Source: Woeseiaceae bacterium (lineage in GTDB: Bacteria; Pseudomonadota; Gammaproteobacteria; Steroidobacterales; Woeseiaceae). Taken from it: a DNA stretch of 44,559 nt. The stretch is taken from NCBI GenBank assembly GCA_030066655.1, contig JASJBE010000016.1:1-44559 (forward strand), written 5' to 3'. Position 1 is the stretch's first letter; every line of letters begins with the position of its first letter. The translations under genes were made by a program, and so were the position numbers. Shown piece by piece: positions 9,167 to 18,045 of the stretch. The notes under the pieces are model-generated. The model saw nothing but the letters and a program-made list of their open reading frames with translations, did not search any database and had not been told where the DNA came from.

Positions 9167-10114
9167 TCAGACGTCACCGGTTAAGTGAGCCGCGGTAATT
9201 TGACCAACGGCACGAAGTACGGCTTCGTCCCGCTCCCGAATCTCGTTGTAGAAGCCGTCAGCCTCATAGTACGCGGTCAGTATGAACGCCGGTGTTTCGT
9301 CGTCTGGCCACGCCACTGCAACATCGTTGTACTTGTTTGGCATTGAATCGGCGATGCCGGTGCCCGTCTTGTCGCCGGCGCTCCACGTCGACGGGAAACC
9401 CGCTCGAAGTCTTGCACGTCCGGTCTTTGTCTCCTCCATCCAGGTGCGCAACAGCCGCTGGTTTTCTGGCCACAAGTACTGGCCGGAGATAATGTGCCTG
9501 ACAGTGGTCGCCATCGCCGCCGGGGTGGTCGTATCGCGAATCTCACCAGGCGGTACCAGGTTCATCTCTGTTTCATAGCGATCCAGTCGTGTGGTCGTAT
9601 CCCCAAACTCGCGTAGCTTGTCAGTAAAACCGACCGGCCCACCGATCAGGTCCAGCAGCAGGTTGGCCGCTGGATTGTCACTGGTCTTCTGAGCGGCTTC
9701 TGCCAGGTCGGCAACGGTCATGTAGCCCCTCTCGAGGTGCCGTGACGTGACCGGTGCGTAGGGCACCATGTCGTCTGTTGTGTAGTGCACGCGTGAATCC
9801 AGATCCAGGCGACCCTCCTGGGCCTCCTTCAGGATGACGGCGGCGAGTGCCAGTTTGAATGTCGAGCACATCCCGAATCTTTCATCGAGCCGATGCCCGA
9901 CCGGATCTGCTGACGTGAGACTCAAGAACCCTACGCCGAGGCGGCCGCCGGATTGACGCTCCAGCTCGGCGATCTCTTCTTCATAAGACTGTGTCGAGAA
10001 CGGCTCCTTGCAGCCCGTTGCGCAAAGGCCCGCCAGGCCTGCGACACCCGCCTTTAGTGCTGTTCTTCTACTGACCACACGGCTGCTCCAATCACGCTCA
10101 TGCCGATCGTCCAT
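9167..10114 (-). CDS. Class A beta-lactamase, Tat-exported predicted lipoprotein
   Basis: The product hydrolyses beta-lactam antibiotics through an active-site serine. All class A motifs are present: STFK at 84-87 (nucleophile Ser84), SDN at 145-147, ETEMN at 181-185 (general-base Glu181) and KTG at 249-251. A Cys precedes STFK, as in CTX-M and KPC enzymes, but no Cys follows KTGT, so the carbapenemase-type disulfide is absent. The N-terminus has the twin-arginine motif SRRTALK and an apparent lipobox ending at Cys35, so the enzyme is probably exported folded and membrane anchored. At 315 residues it is slightly longer than usual because of this leader. GGGGA precedes the ATG. No mobile element or regulator flanks it, suggesting a resident chromosomal gene. 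The substrate range cannot be told from the motifs. Confidence 0.95.
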   Translation of the reverse strand: MDDRHERDWSSRVVSRRTALKAGVAGLAGLCATGCKEPFSTQSYEEEIAELERQSGGRLGVGFLSLTSADPVGHRLDERFGMCSTFKLALAAVILKEAQEGRLDLDSRVHYTTDDMVPYAPVTSRHLERGYMTVADLAEAAQKTSDNPAANLLLDLIGGPVGFTDKLREFGDTTTRLDRYETEMNLVPPGEIRDTTTPAAMATTVRHIISGQYLWPENQRLLRTWMEETKTGRARLRAGFPSTWSAGDKTGTGIADSMPNKYNDVAVAWPDDETPAFILTAYYEADGFYNEIRERDEAVLRAVGQITAAHLTGDV

Positions 10115-10355
10115 ATCCGAGTCCCCACGCCGATATCCGCGACTACTGTGAAGAGAATATGATCGTCAAAAGTGGCAAACCTGTGCACATAGAGTTTCTG
10201 CATCGGCTCCCGAGCCAAGAGCCGAACAAGTCAGTTGCAATGCCATTGATTGCCAGAAGCCACTGACAACCGGGAACGGCTATCCACGGTCCCCGCATTT
10301 CTCGTATTCTACGAAGCTTGACACGATCCCGCTCATTCTCAACGGTGCCCGTAGC

Positions 10356-11123
10356 GTGCTGACTGCAATAACTCGCGACGTAAGCGATCAGCTCGGAAAA
10401 TGCGAGCTGACGTTCCAGTCCCGGGTCGGGATCGACACACAACTTGCGATCAGGCAGCACCAGGAATACCAGTCCGCACTCGCCTCCCTCGGCTGCGAGA
10501 TCGTCACCGTTCCGGCGGCGCCGGAATTGCCCGATTCAGTATTTGTTGAAGACACGGCAATCGTGCTCGACGAGGTCGCCGTGATGTGTATGCCGGGTGC
10601 GGAGTCGAGACGACCGGAACTCGCCGGAGTCGCAGAAGCTCTGCAGCCGTTCCGCTCGCTCGAGCGAATAGAGCTCCCCGGAACGCTGGATGGCGGCGAC
10701 CTGCTTCGCGTCGGCAACGTAGTCTATGCGGGTCTCTCGACACGTTCGAACCATGAAGGAATCGAACAGCTGAGGAACATCACCGGGCGATTCGGTTATT
10801 CCGTCGAAACGGTGGAAACAAACAAGTGCCTGCACCTTAAATCCGCCGCGACCCAGATTGCACCTGACACGCTGCTGATAAATCCCGACTGGGTCGACCG
10901 CACGTGCTTTGGCGGCCTCGAACTGATTGAGGTCAGCGGCGCAGAGCCGCATGCGGCGAACGCGCTACGTATTGGTACCAGCGTCGTCTATCCGTCTGCC
11001 TTCCCGAGGACCCTCGAAGACCTCAGGCGGCGGGGCCTGGATGTAGTGACCGTAGATCTGTCCGAACTGCAAAAGGCGGAAGGCGCGATAACCTGCTGCA
11101 GCCTGATCGTAGAATCGAAATAA
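10356..11123 (+). CDS. Dimethylarginine dimethylaminohydrolase-like amidinotransferase-fold enzyme
   Basis: This is a 255-residue enzyme of the DDAH branch of the guanidino-modifying superfamily. Members hydrolyse methylated arginine to citrulline and methylamines. Visible motifs are FVEDTAIV (63-70), GTLDGGDLL (109-117), the catalytic-His region CLHLKSA (His160) and a C-terminal ITCCSL, one of whose cysteines (247 or 248) should be the nucleophile. I took the GTG at 10356 as start because the family begins shortly before a CELT-like segment as here; no ATG is available upstream in frame. The ribosome-binding site is weak. It is convergent with the next gene, with only two bases between the stops. 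Arginine-deiminase-like or ornithine-forming activity cannot be excluded. Confidence 0.88.
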   Translation: MLTAITRDVSDQLGKCELTFQSRVGIDTQLAIRQHQEYQSALASLGCEIVTVPAAPELPDSVFVEDTAIVLDEVAVMCMPGAESRRPELAGVAEALQPFRSLERIELPGTLDGGDLLRVGNVVYAGLSTRSNHEGIEQLRNITGRFGYSVETVETNKCLHLKSAATQIAPDTLLINPDWVDRTCFGGLELIEVSGAEPHAANALRIGTSVVYPSAFPRTLEDLRRRGLDVVTVDLSELQKAEGAITCCSLIVESK

Positions 11124-11125
11124 AC

Positions 11126-11578
11126 TCAATCGTCCCAGCAGTTGCCGAAACCGGTCATTCCCCTGTCACGCCACTGGGTTACCGCGGCGTTGATCGCATC
11201 GCGACGCTCATCCACATTCATTGACGCCCAGGCCTCGCGTTCGCGGGCCTTAACCTCGTCGAACAGCGTCTCCAGCTCCTCGTTTTCCGGCGTGCCGTAG
11301 ACGTTGTAGGGAGGCTGGTAAGCGAGGGACAAGGTCTTCCTCGTCGCCTTCGTATCGCCGGTGAACGAGCCCAGCCCGAACAGGGTGGTGAAATGCAGGT
11401 TCGCGCTCCGGAATTCATCGGGCAGCGAAGCCTTTATGGCGTCGCGCTCTACATCGGTGGCCGCGGTAACGACGATCACGTCCTCACCAAAGCGCTCTGC
11501 CTCGGATACGTCAATGACCTGCGGGTCGCTGCAGATCGCACTGATCAGTGCCGCGGCGATGTCTGCGCGACTAGTCAT
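11126..11578 (-). CDS. Hypothetical protein, translationally coupled
   Basis: This is a 150-residue soluble, acidic protein that I do not recognise. The N-terminal half looks alpha/beta (VIDVSEAERFGEDVIVVTAA, then LHFTTLFGLGSF). The C-terminal half is helical and charged (EELETLFDEVKARERE) and ends in GMTGFGNCWDD. No signal peptide or membrane segment is visible. The start codon lies inside the last codons of the upstream gene (8-base overlap), which argues for coupled translation and a shared process with the membrane-anchored repeat protein. It could be a cytoplasmic partner of that protein, but this rests only on position. Confidence 0.75.
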   Translation of the reverse strand: MTSRADIAAALISAICSDPQVIDVSEAERFGEDVIVVTAATDVERDAIKASLPDEFRSANLHFTTLFGLGSFTGDTKATRKTLSLAYQPPYNVYGTPENEELETLFDEVKAREREAWASMNVDERRDAINAAVTQWRDRGMTGFGNCWDD

Positions 11579-13400
11579 CCCGCAGTATGCCCGTCAGCGT
11601 CAGTATCACGACAGCGGACAGCGCCGCGCCACAGGTTACATACAGGCTGTGCAGGAACAACCAGATCGACCGGCCCGGCCCTTCCGGCGTAAATCGGCAG
11701 CGCGCGTCCTGGCTGAAATCGATGACGGGCAGCGCCCTGTCCAGTGCGAACTGCACGACGTCGAGGCCGCGACAACCCTCCTCCACACTCTGCTGGAACA
11801 GGCCGAACGCGAACTGGTAAACGACCGGTTCAGGCAAGTAGTCGTTCGGCAGGAACGGCTGCTGGAAACCGAAGATCGCCGTCGCATACAACAGGGTTCC
11901 TGCTGCTACCAGCAGCGCAAATGATGCGATAGCCCGGCTGCTCGAATAGCCATGCTGGCTGATCAGCATCAACAGGCTCGGAAAAACCCGCGCCCATCGT
12001 TTGTCGACGCGACTCTTAAGCCGCATGCGAATTTTCTCGACCGCGATGGCGTTCGCCTCTCGCGCCTGGCCGTGCTGCCTCAGGACGCGCGCGAGCTGCT
12101 CATAGGGCTGGCTGCGAATCGTGTTCGGGCAGGGCTTGCCGTTCGGGTATTGACGACGCAGCCAGTTGATTCGTATCGGAGCCATATCACCATCGCCGAA
12201 GTGGCGAATACGCTCATAAGTCGCACCTTCGAGATCGAGAAACCCGGCCGCGGGCCATGCGGTTTCTACGTTATCGATAATCGCGTTCATCATCGTTCCG
12301 GTCAGCAGGAACCAGCCGCGTACCGGCTCTGTTCCCTCGATATCCGGCGTGGACGGCCGGTCCGGATCGAGTGCCCGGATGTGGCGCAGCGCGATCGCGT
12401 TCGAAATGCGCGCTTGCTGCAGGTTTATCGCGATCGGGCCGCCTTTCGTCAGCAGGCCGTCGTAGTCCGGCCCCGGCTTGAGGCGCGCATTGGTCATGAA
12501 GAAGCTGCCGCCGATGATCGCCGTCAGAAAATTCAGGCGCCCCGACGCCTCAAAGACCTGCTCCGATTTCGGGTGCAGAGACAGGAATACGGATTCGACC
12601 TTCAGGTCCTCGCAGTGCAGTGCGCGGCCGTCGGGATTGATGAGCCGGGCGCCGCGGCAGTCGAGGTCGCCGGTAATCTGTGCGGCACCCAGCACGACTT
12701 CGCCGGTGGCCTCGAAGCGATGGCCGGCCTCCGGTGTCAGCTCGAAGTTGCCTCCGACGGTAACCGACCGCGCACTGAGCGCGGCTTCGTCCGAACAGGT
12801 GAGCAACGCGCCGGAAAAACTGACGTCACCGTCGATATGTGCGCCATCGAGCCGCACCGTATGCAGCGCCTGGAAGCGTGAGACATCGGTCGCGGAAAAG
12901 TCGAGCTTGCCGCCGATCCGGGCGTTGTTTAAGTGCACCGCCGCGCTATCGACACGGCTGAGTTCCGACTTCAGGTCGCTCGCTCCGGCGATGTGCGACC
13001 CTGAGAAGTCGAGGTCGGCACTGACGTGGAGGCTCGCCCCGATGAAGGCGGGCAGACGGCAATCGACAAACCGAAGAACGAGAAAACTGGCCGCGCTGAA
13101 GTCTATCGGAGAGTCGAAGTCACAATCCCAGAATTGCACGGCAATGCGTGTCTCACCGTCCACGCCGGCGGGCGGCAGTAAGCGCCCGGTGACCCGCGCC
13201 CCCCGAATGCGAAGCGGACTGCAGACCGCGCCGAAATCATCGAAGCCGCCAGAGATCAGGCGCTGCAGGAAGTCGGCGTCGACCTTTCTTTCATCGTCGG
13301 GCAGCGAGGAGAAGTCGGCGATCTGCCGCGCATTGATGGCGTCAAGTATTCGCCGCTCCGAGTCCGAGAGATCCGAGCCGTCTTCCTTCGATTCTGCCAT
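11571..13400 (-). CDS. Large membrane-anchored beta-repeat protein
   Basis: This is a 609-residue protein of unknown function. Residues about 60-400 carry repeated strand-turn units of the type IGGxLDFSxAxV, IDGDVSFSGALL, VGGNFELT and ITGDLDCRGARL, the pattern of pentapeptide-like or bactofilin-like right-handed beta helices. A helical linker (about 410-480) follows with basic residues. The C-terminus has two membrane segments, one near SFALLVAAGTLLYATAIF and one near LYVTCGAALSAVVIL. Similar proteins are sometimes labelled membrane-associated oxidoreductase without support; I see no cofactor motif. The repeat part is probably cytoplasmic and the C-terminus anchors it. Its stop overlaps the start of the 150-residue gene, forming a two-gene unit. 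Confidence 0.8.
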   Translation of the reverse strand: MAESKEDGSDLSDSERRILDAINARQIADFSSLPDDERKVDADFLQRLISGGFDDFGAVCSPLRIRGARVTGRLLPPAGVDGETRIAVQFWDCDFDSPIDFSAASFLVLRFVDCRLPAFIGASLHVSADLDFSGSHIAGASDLKSELSRVDSAAVHLNNARIGGKLDFSATDVSRFQALHTVRLDGAHIDGDVSFSGALLTCSDEAALSARSVTVGGNFELTPEAGHRFEATGEVVLGAAQITGDLDCRGARLINPDGRALHCEDLKVESVFLSLHPKSEQVFEASGRLNFLTAIIGGSFFMTNARLKPGPDYDGLLTKGGPIAINLQQARISNAIALRHIRALDPDRPSTPDIEGTEPVRGWFLLTGTMMNAIIDNVETAWPAAGFLDLEGATYERIRHFGDGDMAPIRINWLRRQYPNGKPCPNTIRSQPYEQLARVLRQHGQAREANAIAVEKIRMRLKSRVDKRWARVFPSLLMLISQHGYSSSRAIASFALLVAAGTLLYATAIFGFQQPFLPNDYLPEPVVYQFAFGLFQQSVEEGCRGLDVVQFALDRALPVIDFSQDARCRFTPEGPGRSIWLFLHSLYVTCGAALSAVVILTLTGILRDD

Positions 13401-13484
13401 CAGGTTCTGTTCCGCTGACTTTGATTGCGCATGGTATCAGTCACGACCGTGCTGTTCCGCAAGCCGCTTTGGAGGGAAGCCCGC

Positions 13485-14711
13485 TCAGGAGACGATCCGG
13501 CTGCCCTTAAGGCCCGCGAAGATCTTTTGCGCGGTCAGCTGCGGCAGCAACAGCTTGTGCGTCGCGAGCGATGCTCGACCAATAATGTCTGATGAGTATT
13601 TGAGCGGCTGCTTCGGTGATGCAAGGCGCGCCATCGTCGCCTGGTACACGGCCTCCTTGCCGGTTGCCAGCACGGGGCTGGCGGCAACAAAATCGCCGGC
13701 GATCAGCCACGTCGTAATGTCGCCGAACGACACGAGCATCGGCATCGGCGACGGGCGGAATCGTCGCAGGCTGCGTCCGGCCAACAGGCGTGCAACATTG
13801 TCCCCGGCAACCTCGCCCATGTTCATCGCGTTGTAGGCCTGTTTGCGAATGGGTTCGGGTAGCTCGGCGCAGTCGCCGGCGATGAAGATATTGCCGTCGT
13901 AGGAACTCCTGAGCATGTCATCGACGGGCAGCCAGGCATCATCGTCATCCGCCAGGCCGGCATCAACGAGAAAGTCCGGCAGCGTCATTCCGGCCGACCA
14001 GATGCACAAGTCCGCGGGGAGTTTCTTGCCGCTCGAGAGCGTCACGCTGCGCGACGTGACCTTCTCCACCGTCTCCTCGGTGTGCAGGCTGACCGGGTGT
14101 GCCTCCATGCGAGCGACGGCGTCTCGGGACAGGCCGCGCGGCAACTGGCCGAGAATGCGCGACTCCATCTCGACAATGTGGATGTTGAATTCATCGCCCT
14201 GCCCGCGTCGACGCAGGATTTCGCCGGCAGCCTCGACGCCGGATACTCCACCGCCGACGATGACGACCGAGGGTCGCTTATCGCGCCTGGCGAGCTGGTC
14301 GAGGCGCTTGCCGATCTTCACAGCATCGTCGACCAGCCTGAGATTCAGCGCGTGCTTATCCGCTCCTTCGACGCCGGAAGTCTGTCGCTGGCTGCCGGCA
14401 GCGATCAGGCAGGCATCGTACGGCAGTACCAGACCACCCTCTGTCAGCACGTGCTCGCTGTCCGGATCGATCCGGGTCACTTTATCGTGCAGGAAGGTGT
14501 GGCCGTAGCGTTCGACGCACTCGGCTCGTGACAAGACCACGTCGCGGCGACTCTTCACGCCGGACAGGATCTCGTGAATGTTCGGTGTCCACTCGAAGTC
14601 GGTGCGGGCATCGACGACGGTGACATCGTGATCGGCTGATAGTCTCGACGCAGCCACCAGCCCGGCGAAGTTTCCGCCAACGATGACAACACGGGGTCGG
14701 GATGGGTTCAT
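13485..14711 (-). CDS. NDH-2-like FAD-dependent NAD(P)H oxidoreductase
   Basis: This is a 408-residue flavoprotein. An N-terminal dinucleotide fold (VVIVGGNFAGLVAA, about 8-21) should bind FAD. A second Rossmann motif (VVIVGGGVSGVEAAGEI, about 148-164) should bind NAD(P)H, and IFIAGDCAE near residue 292 is the second FAD-contact motif. The layout matches type II NADH dehydrogenases and related FAD/NAD reductases, which pass electrons from NADH to quinone without pumping protons. The C-terminal region has amphipathic or hydrophobic stretches that could contact the membrane. There is no paired CxxC, so it is not a disulfide reductase. It stands alone, with a 300-base gap to plsB. A sulfide:quinone-type role is less likely because the expected cysteines are missing. 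Confidence 0.88.
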   Translation of the reverse strand: MNPSRPRVVIVGGNFAGLVAASRLSADHDVTVVDARTDFEWTPNIHEILSGVKSRRDVVLSRAECVERYGHTFLHDKVTRIDPDSEHVLTEGGLVLPYDACLIAAGSQRQTSGVEGADKHALNLRLVDDAVKIGKRLDQLARRDKRPSVVIVGGGVSGVEAAGEILRRRGQGDEFNIHIVEMESRILGQLPRGLSRDAVARMEAHPVSLHTEETVEKVTSRSVTLSSGKKLPADLCIWSAGMTLPDFLVDAGLADDDDAWLPVDDMLRSSYDGNIFIAGDCAELPEPIRKQAYNAMNMGEVAGDNVARLLAGRSLRRFRPSPMPMLVSFGDITTWLIAGDFVAASPVLATGKEAVYQATMARLASPKQPLKYSSDIIGRASLATHKLLLPQLTAQKIFAGLKGSRIVS

Positions 14712-15011
14712 GGCTGCAGACCTGGTCGCTTGAGTGACAACACGCGGCTGGCTCGCGCCGCATTTATTCCTCTTTGAGTGAGGACGACCAGGCCATTTTG
14801 CAATGGCCGGCCGGACGCCACAATGAGCTTACGCTACTACGAAGAACACCTGCTTCGGAGGGCGCAGAACCATGGAGTGTCAGTGGCCGGCAGCAGGAAA
14901 CACGCCCGATTTCACACCAACCTGCTCTTTGACAGCCAAATGCTGGTACCTTGTGAGGCGGGAGGGGGCACAAGCAACTGATCGCTAGTACGTTGCGGGT
15001 GAGAAAAACAA
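14712..15011. other. Divergent intergenic region
   Basis: About 300 bases lie between the NDH-2-like gene and plsB. The short open frames on both strands here lack ribosome-binding sites and have no recognisable protein character. I see no convincing hairpin or palindrome. It presumably holds the two divergent promoters, and GGGTGAG near 14997-15003 is the likely plsB ribosome-binding site. Confidence 0.5.
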
Positions 15012-17357
15012 GTGACTGCGGAAAAAGCGAATAATAAAAGCAGGAATGTCGACACCTCGCCGTGGCCCGACAACGGTGGCGCCCCGGTTATCTTCCTGCT
15101 GGACGCGCGAGACGAGCTGGACCTGGAACTCGTACAAAGCTGGGTAGACCAGCATCGCCCTGATTCGGAACCTGTATACGCGATCGTCCGGCTGTCCAAC
15201 GACGGCGTCGATGCGTCCCTGGCCAATCACATCGACGATGCGGCGCCGACGACGTGGCTGCAGCCTGTCCGCATCGCGTGGCTGCCGGCTTCGACCGTTG
15301 CGGGTCGCAGCGGTGTTGGCAGTGTGTTCGTAAGGAGGATTGCGTCACTCGGCACGATTGGCCGGCGGTTCATAGCCCGGCGCTACCTGGAGCGACTTGC
15401 GTACATTCGTGGAGACGGTGCGACGCTCGAAAACCTACATCAGCGTCATGTTGCCAGCACTCCGGCTGGCGCACCCTGTGACGACTTTCCGCGCTTTATT
15501 GCAGGTCAGGCGATGATCGCGCTGGAGCGCTCCGAGCGGACGGTTCGCGGCGCCCGCTACAAGATTCCGAAGATACTGCCGGCGGAAGTCTTCGCGAACG
15601 CGACGTTCAAGCAGAATCTGTCCAACATCGCCCAGCAGCGAGACCGCGCCATCATGAAGGTCGTCGACAAGGCGGCGAAGTACTTAAAGGAAATGGCGGC
15701 GATGCAGACGCCGCGAACGCTGGACCTGATGATGTCCCTGTACGGCATCGCGCTCAGGAGTCACCACGACGAGGAAATCAGCGTCATCGACGAGCAGCTC
15801 GAGCGCGTCGGCAAGACGATGGCGGAGCGTCCCGTTGTCTTCCTGATCAGCCACAAGTCGATGCTGGACACCGCAGCGTTGTCCAAGGTGCTGTTCGACG
15901 CGAACCTGCCGCTGCCGCTGACCTTTGGCGGCATCAACCTTCGTACGCCCGGCTTCGGCGCCCTGGCCCGGCGCAGCGGCATCATCTTCCTGCGCCGCTC
16001 GTTCCAGGATAACGAGATCTACAAGCTGGTCTTCCGCCGCTACATCGACTACCTGATCGAGAAACGCTTCTCGCTGCTGTGGGCGCTGGAGGGCACGCGC
16101 TCCCGGACGGGCAAACTGCTGCCGCCTCGCTTCGGCCTGTTCAACTACGTCATCGAGTCGATTTTGCGAACCCGCCTGTACAACGTGACCTTCGTCCCGG
16201 TCAGCGTCGCCTACGACCAGATTACCGAGGTCGAAGACTATGCGATCGAACAGCGCGGCAAGTCCAAGAAAGCCGAGGGGGCGACCTGGGCCGTGCGCTT
16301 CTTAAAGCGCGGCAAGTCGCGCGGCAAGATTCACCTGCGCTTTGGCGAAGCACTGACGCTGACCGACATCGTGCCGACCGAGACACTCGACGCCGGCATT
16401 AGCGACGAGAAGAAGCAGGTCCTGGTGCCGACCGTGGCCTTCGAAGTCGCGGTACGCATGAACGCGGCGACGCCGATCACCGACGTCGCGATTATCACGC
16501 TGATCCTCTTGGCCGGCGGTAACCGGGCAATGACCCTCGAACAGGTGCAGTCACTGGCGCGCTCCGGCGTAGCCTTGATCAAGCGACGCAAGCTAGAGAT
16601 CGTCGGCCACTCGGACTTCCGCGATGATCGGGCCGTCCGGGCGACGCTCGACGAGCTGCACCAGACCGGCATTCTGAACTACCTCGACGATGGCATCGAA
16701 CGACTCTATGCGATCGGCGACGACCAGCACCTTAACGCCGCCTACTACAGGAACACGGCGATCCATTATTTTGTGCTCGATGCGGTCGTTGAGATCGCGC
16801 TGCTGGCGGCGGCCACGGCCGACGGTGACCGGGTGACGGCCTTCCTCGAGAAAGCCGAAAGGCTCAGGGACATCTTCAAGTTCGAGTTCTATTTCCCGCG
16901 CCGGGCGGGTTATCGACAGGAAGTCGAGAAGCTGGCCAGCGAACGCTTCGGTGACTGGGAGAACCTGCTGGGTGGCGGCGACGCGGCGGTAAAGGCGAGG
17001 CTCGGCGAGATACGCCCCCTGCTCGCTCATGTTGTGCTTCGCTCTTTCGTCGATGCGTACCGGGTCGTCGCGAGGGTCCTGGTTGCGAAAGGGGCCGATG
17101 CCGTCAGCGACGAATCGGCGCTGCTGACGCAGTGCCTGAAGACGGGCAAGCAGCAACTGCTGCAGGGACGGGTGTTTTCTGCGGAGTCCGTGTCGAAGAC
17201 GCTGTACGGCACCGGCCTGAAACTTGCTGGCTACCGTGGATTGCTGGGCAGCGGCAAGGCCGATGAACGCCACGCATTCCACCAGGAACTCGTCAAGATC
17301 GAAGGCCGTCTTGACGACGTTCTGGCTATCACTGTCGCAGACGCGAAAGAGCTGTGA
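15012..17357 (+). CDS. plsB: Glycerol-3-phosphate acyltransferase
   Basis: The product transfers a fatty acyl group to sn-glycerol-3-phosphate, the first committed step of membrane phospholipid synthesis, at the inner membrane. At 781 residues it fits the PlsB family. The acyltransferase block I is HKSMLD (281-286, the Hx4D catalytic pair), followed by a GGINLRTPGFG block, the IIFLRRSF block and the WALEGTRSRTGKLL block with the glycerol-phosphate-binding residues. The long C-terminal helical region is typical. The start is a GTG at 15012, chosen because a purine-rich element precedes it and no better upstream codon exists. The stop overlaps the GTG of the next gene. E. coli PlsB is about 807 residues, so the N-terminus here is slightly shorter or diverged. 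Confidence 0.95.
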   Translation: MTAEKANNKSRNVDTSPWPDNGGAPVIFLLDARDELDLELVQSWVDQHRPDSEPVYAIVRLSNDGVDASLANHIDDAAPTTWLQPVRIAWLPASTVAGRSGVGSVFVRRIASLGTIGRRFIARRYLERLAYIRGDGATLENLHQRHVASTPAGAPCDDFPRFIAGQAMIALERSERTVRGARYKIPKILPAEVFANATFKQNLSNIAQQRDRAIMKVVDKAAKYLKEMAAMQTPRTLDLMMSLYGIALRSHHDEEISVIDEQLERVGKTMAERPVVFLISHKSMLDTAALSKVLFDANLPLPLTFGGINLRTPGFGALARRSGIIFLRRSFQDNEIYKLVFRRYIDYLIEKRFSLLWALEGTRSRTGKLLPPRFGLFNYVIESILRTRLYNVTFVPVSVAYDQITEVEDYAIEQRGKSKKAEGATWAVRFLKRGKSRGKIHLRFGEALTLTDIVPTETLDAGISDEKKQVLVPTVAFEVAVRMNAATPITDVAIITLILLAGGNRAMTLEQVQSLARSGVALIKRRKLEIVGHSDFRDDRAVRATLDELHQTGILNYLDDGIERLYAIGDDQHLNAAYYRNTAIHYFVLDAVVEIALLAAATADGDRVTAFLEKAERLRDIFKFEFYFPRRAGYRQEVEKLASERFGDWENLLGGGDAAVKARLGEIRPLLAHVVLRSFVDAYRVVARVLVAKGADAVSDESALLTQCLKTGKQQLLQGRVFSAESVSKTLYGTGLKLAGYRGLLGSGKADERHAFHQELVKIEGRLDDVLAITVADAKEL

Positions 17358-17794
17358 GTTACGTGCCGCGATGCATGTTGGTGCTTTTTCTCGGAGCATC
17401 AGCAGCCGCCTCACCCGAAGAGCCTGAGATTCATCGCTGCACGCAGGGCGACGGCACGGTCTCATTCCAGCAAACGCCCTGCGCACCCAAAGGCGCGGAA
17501 GAGCCTGCCGTCGTCGAGCCCGCAGAGACAACGTCGTCGAGCGACGATTTCTTCGACTTTGAGAACCCCTACGATGCGCCGCCAGAGCCATCACCAGGAC
17601 CGCCGCCTGAGCAGGAAACGACAACGTCGGCCAGCCTGTCCGGCGACCGGCAGCAGTGCGAGAAGGAAACGCGCGAGGCGATCGATGCGATCGACCTTAA
17701 ACTGCAGCGGAGCGACAACAAGGAAGACGACAGGGCTCACCTGGATGAACTGCTCAAACTGACGCGACGGCTACGTCAGTGCAAGGAGCTGTAG
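17354..17794 (+). CDS. DUF4124-type secreted protein
   Basis: This is a 146-residue exported protein whose GTG start overlaps the plsB stop (GTGA). The N-terminus is a short signal sequence ending near GASAAAS. Then comes the DUF4124 pattern IHRCTQGDGTVSFQQTPC (about 26-43), a small beta unit with two cysteines that may form a disulfide. The middle is Pro/Glu-rich and low complexity (PPEPSPGPPPEQE). The C-terminus is a charged helix with two further cysteines (QQCEKE and RQCKEL). DUF4124 proteins are common and uncharacterised in proteobacteria. Coupling to plsB may simply reflect read-through expression. Confidence 0.82.
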   Translation: MSYVPRCMLVLFLGASAAASPEEPEIHRCTQGDGTVSFQQTPCAPKGAEEPAVVEPAETTSSSDDFFDFENPYDAPPEPSPGPPPEQETTTSASLSGDRQQCEKETREAIDAIDLKLQRSDNKEDDRAHLDELLKLTRRLRQCKEL

Positions 17795-18045
17795 GCTCGT
17801 AACACTATGTGCCGCGTTGAAACCCGGTCGACGAGCTGGGAATGAGTGTTTGCGCAGTCGATGCCGGCCGAAGAGACTCGGCAAATAGCCGGTCGAATAG
17901 AGAATTCGTCTTCGCTGCGGCGTTCATCGAGACTCTTATTCATGCTGTAGGACCGATTGTGGTTAAAAGCAGAAAGTCTAGCTCAGATCAGCTGGCAGGC
18001 GCCTTTCGGCCAGAGTCGGACAGCGATTAGCCGTTGTTTCGGAGC
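17795..18045. other. Intergenic region without clear genes
   Basis: About 250 bases (445 if the small gene at 18046-18243 is not real) separate the DUF4124 gene from the minus-strand cluster. A 62-codon plus-strand frame (17842-18030) lacks a ribosome-binding site and has no protein-like pattern. The sequence is less GC-rich than its neighbours. No tRNA, terminator or repeat could be identified. Confidence 0.4.

Noticed and set aside
11126-13400. Oxidoreductase function for the beta-repeat protein
   Set aside because: Similar proteins carry this label, but no nucleotide-, flavin- or metal-binding motif is visible here.
12478-13836. 452-codon plus-strand open frame
   Set aside because: It is antisense to the beta-repeat protein and part of the NDH-2-like gene; low-complexity Ser/Arg/Pro translation and no ribosome-binding site.
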